Below, piece by piece: positions 6,883 through 8,374 of a stretch of 8,374 nucleotides of DNA (positions are counted from its first letter, which is position 1; each line of letters starts with the position of its first letter). The DNA is from an uncultured Parafilimonas sp. (GTDB lineage Bacteria > Bacteroidota > Bacteroidia > Chitinophagales > Chitinophagaceae), in assembly GCA_937892395.1 (NCBI GenBank), contig CALAGJ010000190.1:1-8374 (forward strand), in the 5' to 3' direction. The translations under genes were made by a program, and so were the position numbers. The notes below the pieces were generated by a model, which had not been told where the DNA came from, ran no database searches, and saw nothing but the letters and a program-made list of their open reading frames with translations.

Positions 6883-7671
6883 TTAATGTGCCATATCATC
6901 ATTCGTTTCTTCTTCCAACACTGGCTCTCTCAACTGAACAGGCGGACTGGTCTTTTTCCTCAACTGCATGTTGAGAATTTCCACAGAAAAAGAAAATGCC
7001 ATGGCGAAATAAATATAGTTTTTAAGATGTAGTTCATGTGCTGCTTCACTATTCCATCCCTCCACCATTAACGATATACCTATCATAACTAAAAAGCTCA
7101 ATGCCAGCATTTTTAATGTAGGATGTTTATGAATAAATGCTGCTATTCGTGGGCTAAATAAAAACATAACAAACATAGCTAAAATTACAGCGGCAATCAT
7201 TATCTCCAAATGCTGAGCGGTACCGCCAGCGGTAATGATGCTGTCAAAACTAAAGACCATATCAATCAATACAATTTGTACAATGGCTGCAGAAAAACTT
7301 AGGGCAGGCTTTTTTGCCCCTACTTGTTCCATTTCACCCTCTAACTTATGGTGTATTTCTTTTACGGTTTTATATATAAGAAAGAGGCCACCACCCAGCA
7401 TGACCAAGCTTGCCAGATCGAAACCTTTATCAAATATTGTAAACACCGGTTTACCTTTTTGCGCTAAAAGCCAACTCAATCCAAAAAGCAAAATACTTCT
7501 CATCAAAATACCAGTTATCATCCATGCAATTTGTGCTCTTTTATGATCAGACTGGGGTAAGCGATTCATGATAATGCTTACAAAAATTACATTATCAATA
7601 CCCAATACTATTTCAAGGATTACTAATACAAAAAAACTGATGATACTTTCACTGGTAAACAAATGCTCCAT
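6883..7671 (-). CDS. TerC-family integral membrane protein
   Basis: A 262-residue membrane protein of the TerC family (PF03741), with about seven predicted helices. Signature segments are ILEIVLGIDNVIFVSI at 18-33 (Glu20, Asp26, Asn27) and IDMVFSFDSIITA at 136-148 (Asp137, Asp143); these conserved acidic residues in membrane helices fit metal-ion handling. Family members have been linked to tellurite resistance, manganese export and metalation of secreted proteins; which applies here cannot be read from the sequence. A charged cytoplasmic loop lies near 100-122 and an acidic tail (EEETNDD) ends the protein. Length suits the compact family form without CBS or CorC domains. The ATG at 7671 is preceded by a -7 element. 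No ter cluster genes are nearby. The 3' end faces the methyltransferase across 23 bases. Confidence 0.9.
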   Translation of the reverse strand: MEHLFTSESIISFFVLVILEIVLGIDNVIFVSIIMNRLPQSDHKRAQIAWMITGILMRSILLFGLSWLLAQKGKPVFTIFDKGFDLASLVMLGGGLFLIYKTVKEIHHKLEGEMEQVGAKKPALSFSAAIVQIVLIDMVFSFDSIITAGGTAQHLEIMIAAVILAMFVMFLFSPRIAAFIHKHPTLKMLALSFLVMIGISLMVEGWNSEAAHELHLKNYIYFAMAFSFSVEILNMQLRKKTSPPVQLREPVLEEETNDDMAH

Positions 7672-7691
7672 ATTACGTTTAAATAAGTGGG

Positions 7692-7699
7692 CAAATATA
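7692..7699 (-). promoter_or_regulatory. -7 element for the TerC gene
   Basis: On the minus strand this reads TATATTTG, an exact TAnnTTTG match followed by C, as in the three plus-strand promoters. It ends 20 bases before the ATG at 7671. No TTG lies at the usual -33 distance. Confidence 0.5.
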
Positions 7700-7883
7700 G
7701 CAGGTAAAAAATGCTTAAGGACTATAGATAAAAAGCAATTTTTTTAGTCATATTTTTTGTTAAAGCCTATAGTAAAAACAATACTCAATACTATTCATAA
7801 CACCCCAAAAAATTAATTAGCCTCCTTGTGTATGCAAGATGATACAAACCTTTATCATCCCAAATAAGTCGTCAAGAAAATTT

Positions 7884-7902
7884 TCTAATGGCGGCCATTA
7901 GA
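7884..7902. repeat. Perfect inverted repeat, 8-bp arms
   Basis: TCTAATGG (7884-7891) and CCATTAGA (7895-7902) are perfectly complementary around a 3-base CGG centre. No T-run follows on the plus strand (ACAAAA) but the minus strand continues into AAAATTTTC, so neither direction makes a typical terminator. It lies between the TerC promoter and the transposase remnant and might be an operator or belong to the remnant's flank. Confidence 0.5.
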
Positions 7903-7940
7903 CAAAATAAGGCTCAAAAGCTTACTGTTATTGAGTTTCG

Positions 7941-7959
7941 ATTAAAAAAGTGTTTTAAT
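7941..7959. repeat. AT-only inverted repeat upstream of transposase remnant
   Basis: ATTAAAA (7941-7947) and TTTTAAT (7953-7959) can pair around AAGTG. The arms are A/T only, so the structure would be weak and may be chance in this composition. It sits just before the region where transposase similarity begins. Confidence 0.25.
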
Positions 7960-7967
7960 GTTGGGGT

Positions 7968-8259
7968 AAGAAAATCTTATTAAAATTAGACTTAAGAATT
8001 TGCTTTACTGATAAAGAAATTACACTTTGGTTAGGCATTGTTTTGATAAAAAAATATGCTTGAGAGGATGAATTTTGATGGGCAGCCGGATAAGTTGCCC
8101 CTTCCTGTTCAAGGCTCTAATCGTGGCTATTCGCCCAATCAACTCATCAAACAGTTAATGACCAGTGATTGGTGTGGTGCTAATAAATTTGAACATTGTG
8201 AAGTTACTCGCCATGATGACTATGGAATTGTAATAAAACTTTCCAATTACCCTAATTAA
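7968..8259 (+). pseudogene. Broken IS1380-family transposase, N-terminal fragment
   Basis: Two frames together resemble the start of an IS1380-family transposase. The first, with FTDKEIT at 8004-8024 and GIVLIKK to 8054, runs into TGA at 8061-8063. The second starts at ATG 8056 and gives MLERMNF, LPLPVQGSNRGYSPNQLI and WCGANKFEHCEVTRHD, then stops at 8257-8259. The join is smooth if one base, T8055, is treated as an insertion: I-K-K-M-L-E-R-M. A -1 programmed shift at the A-run would not give the right frame. Family proteins are about 400-450 residues with a DDE catalytic core, which is missing here: the similarity ends near HD and is followed by unrelated codons. The fragment is therefore non-functional. 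I could not find terminal inverted repeats or target duplications. Family assignment rests on recalled motifs. Confidence 0.68.
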
Positions 8260-8374
8260 AAAATCTAATGACTTTTTTGGAAGAAATGAAAAGATTGAGT
8301 AGTGTTTTTGGAAGATACTGTGGACGGCCTTCGGATTGAAGTGTTGTGGCAAAATTGAAATCGGACAGGTTGAT
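8260..8374. other. Tail after transposase fragment, no gene seen
   Basis: These last 115 bases have stops in every plus-strand frame. A short frame at 8268-8339 encodes LSSVFGRYCGRPS, which loosely recalls the DSTVFTRYG and GRPS portions of IS1380-type transposases, so this may be further decayed transposase sequence, but the match is too short to rely on. Confidence 0.3.

Noticed and set aside
7235..7546. Plus-strand open frame of 103 codons
   Set aside because: It is antisense to the TerC gene, whose conserved motifs are in the opposite strand.
8046..8063. Programmed ribosomal frameshift at the A-run in the transposase
   Set aside because: A -1 shift at the A-run enters a frame that stops within a few codons; a +1 step is needed, and the product would still lack the catalytic core.
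8155..8352. Minus-strand open frame of 65 codons at the right end
   Set aside because: It overlaps the transposase fragment in antisense and has no recognisable features.
1..8374. CRISPR array, tRNA, rRNA, riboswitch or defence/toxin system
   Set aside because: No regularly spaced repeats, cloverleaf-like sequences, ribosomal sequence or recognisable defence genes were seen on either strand.

Overview
The window is AT-rich chromosomal-type DNA that most resembles a member of the Bacteroidota, probably near the Chitinophagales. Four signs support this. There is a BshB1-type bacillithiol deacetylase. There is a CCDC81-like bacterial HU-domain membrane protein, a family typical of this phylum. 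Bacteroidota-type -7 elements (TAnnTTTG) lie just upstream of most transcription units, and Shine-Dalgarno sequences are not evident. The lineage is an inference from content, not from a search.

Layout, left to right. Positions 1-771 (minus) hold the N-terminal 257 residues of a hormone-sensitive-lipase-type alpha/beta hydrolase that runs off the left edge. After a 375-bp divergent intergenic region comes a two-gene operon on the plus strand: bshB1 (1147-1878) and, with a 1-nt TAATG overlap, a secreted esterase with an N-terminal beta-sandwich domain (1878-3002). A copper-type P1B ATPase follows from its own promoter (3143-5272). Next is a second two-gene unit: a tail-anchored HU-CCDC81-like protein (5374-5946) and a zinc-ribbon class I methyltransferase (5960-6859). 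A TerC-family membrane protein (6883-7671, minus) converges on the methyltransferase. The right end, from about 7968, carries a broken N-terminal fragment of an IS1380-family transposase with a 1-nt frameshift near 8055 and an early stop.

How the genes fit together. Three of them touch metal or thiol biology: BshB1 (bacillithiol, a low-molecular-weight thiol), the Cu(I) exporter, and TerC (a family linked to metal export and metalation). They sit in separate transcription units, so a joint role is only a suggestion. The methyltransferase and the HU-like protein are very likely co-transcribed, but no shared function is visible. Most of the window is ordinary housekeeping and accessory content, and I do not see a clear new multi-gene system. 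The points most worth a second look are the predicted leaderless start of the ATPase, the HU-CCDC81-like protein that ends right at its membrane helix with no SPOR domain, the Ser-to-Asp change in the last metal-binding helix of the ATPase, and the decayed transposase.
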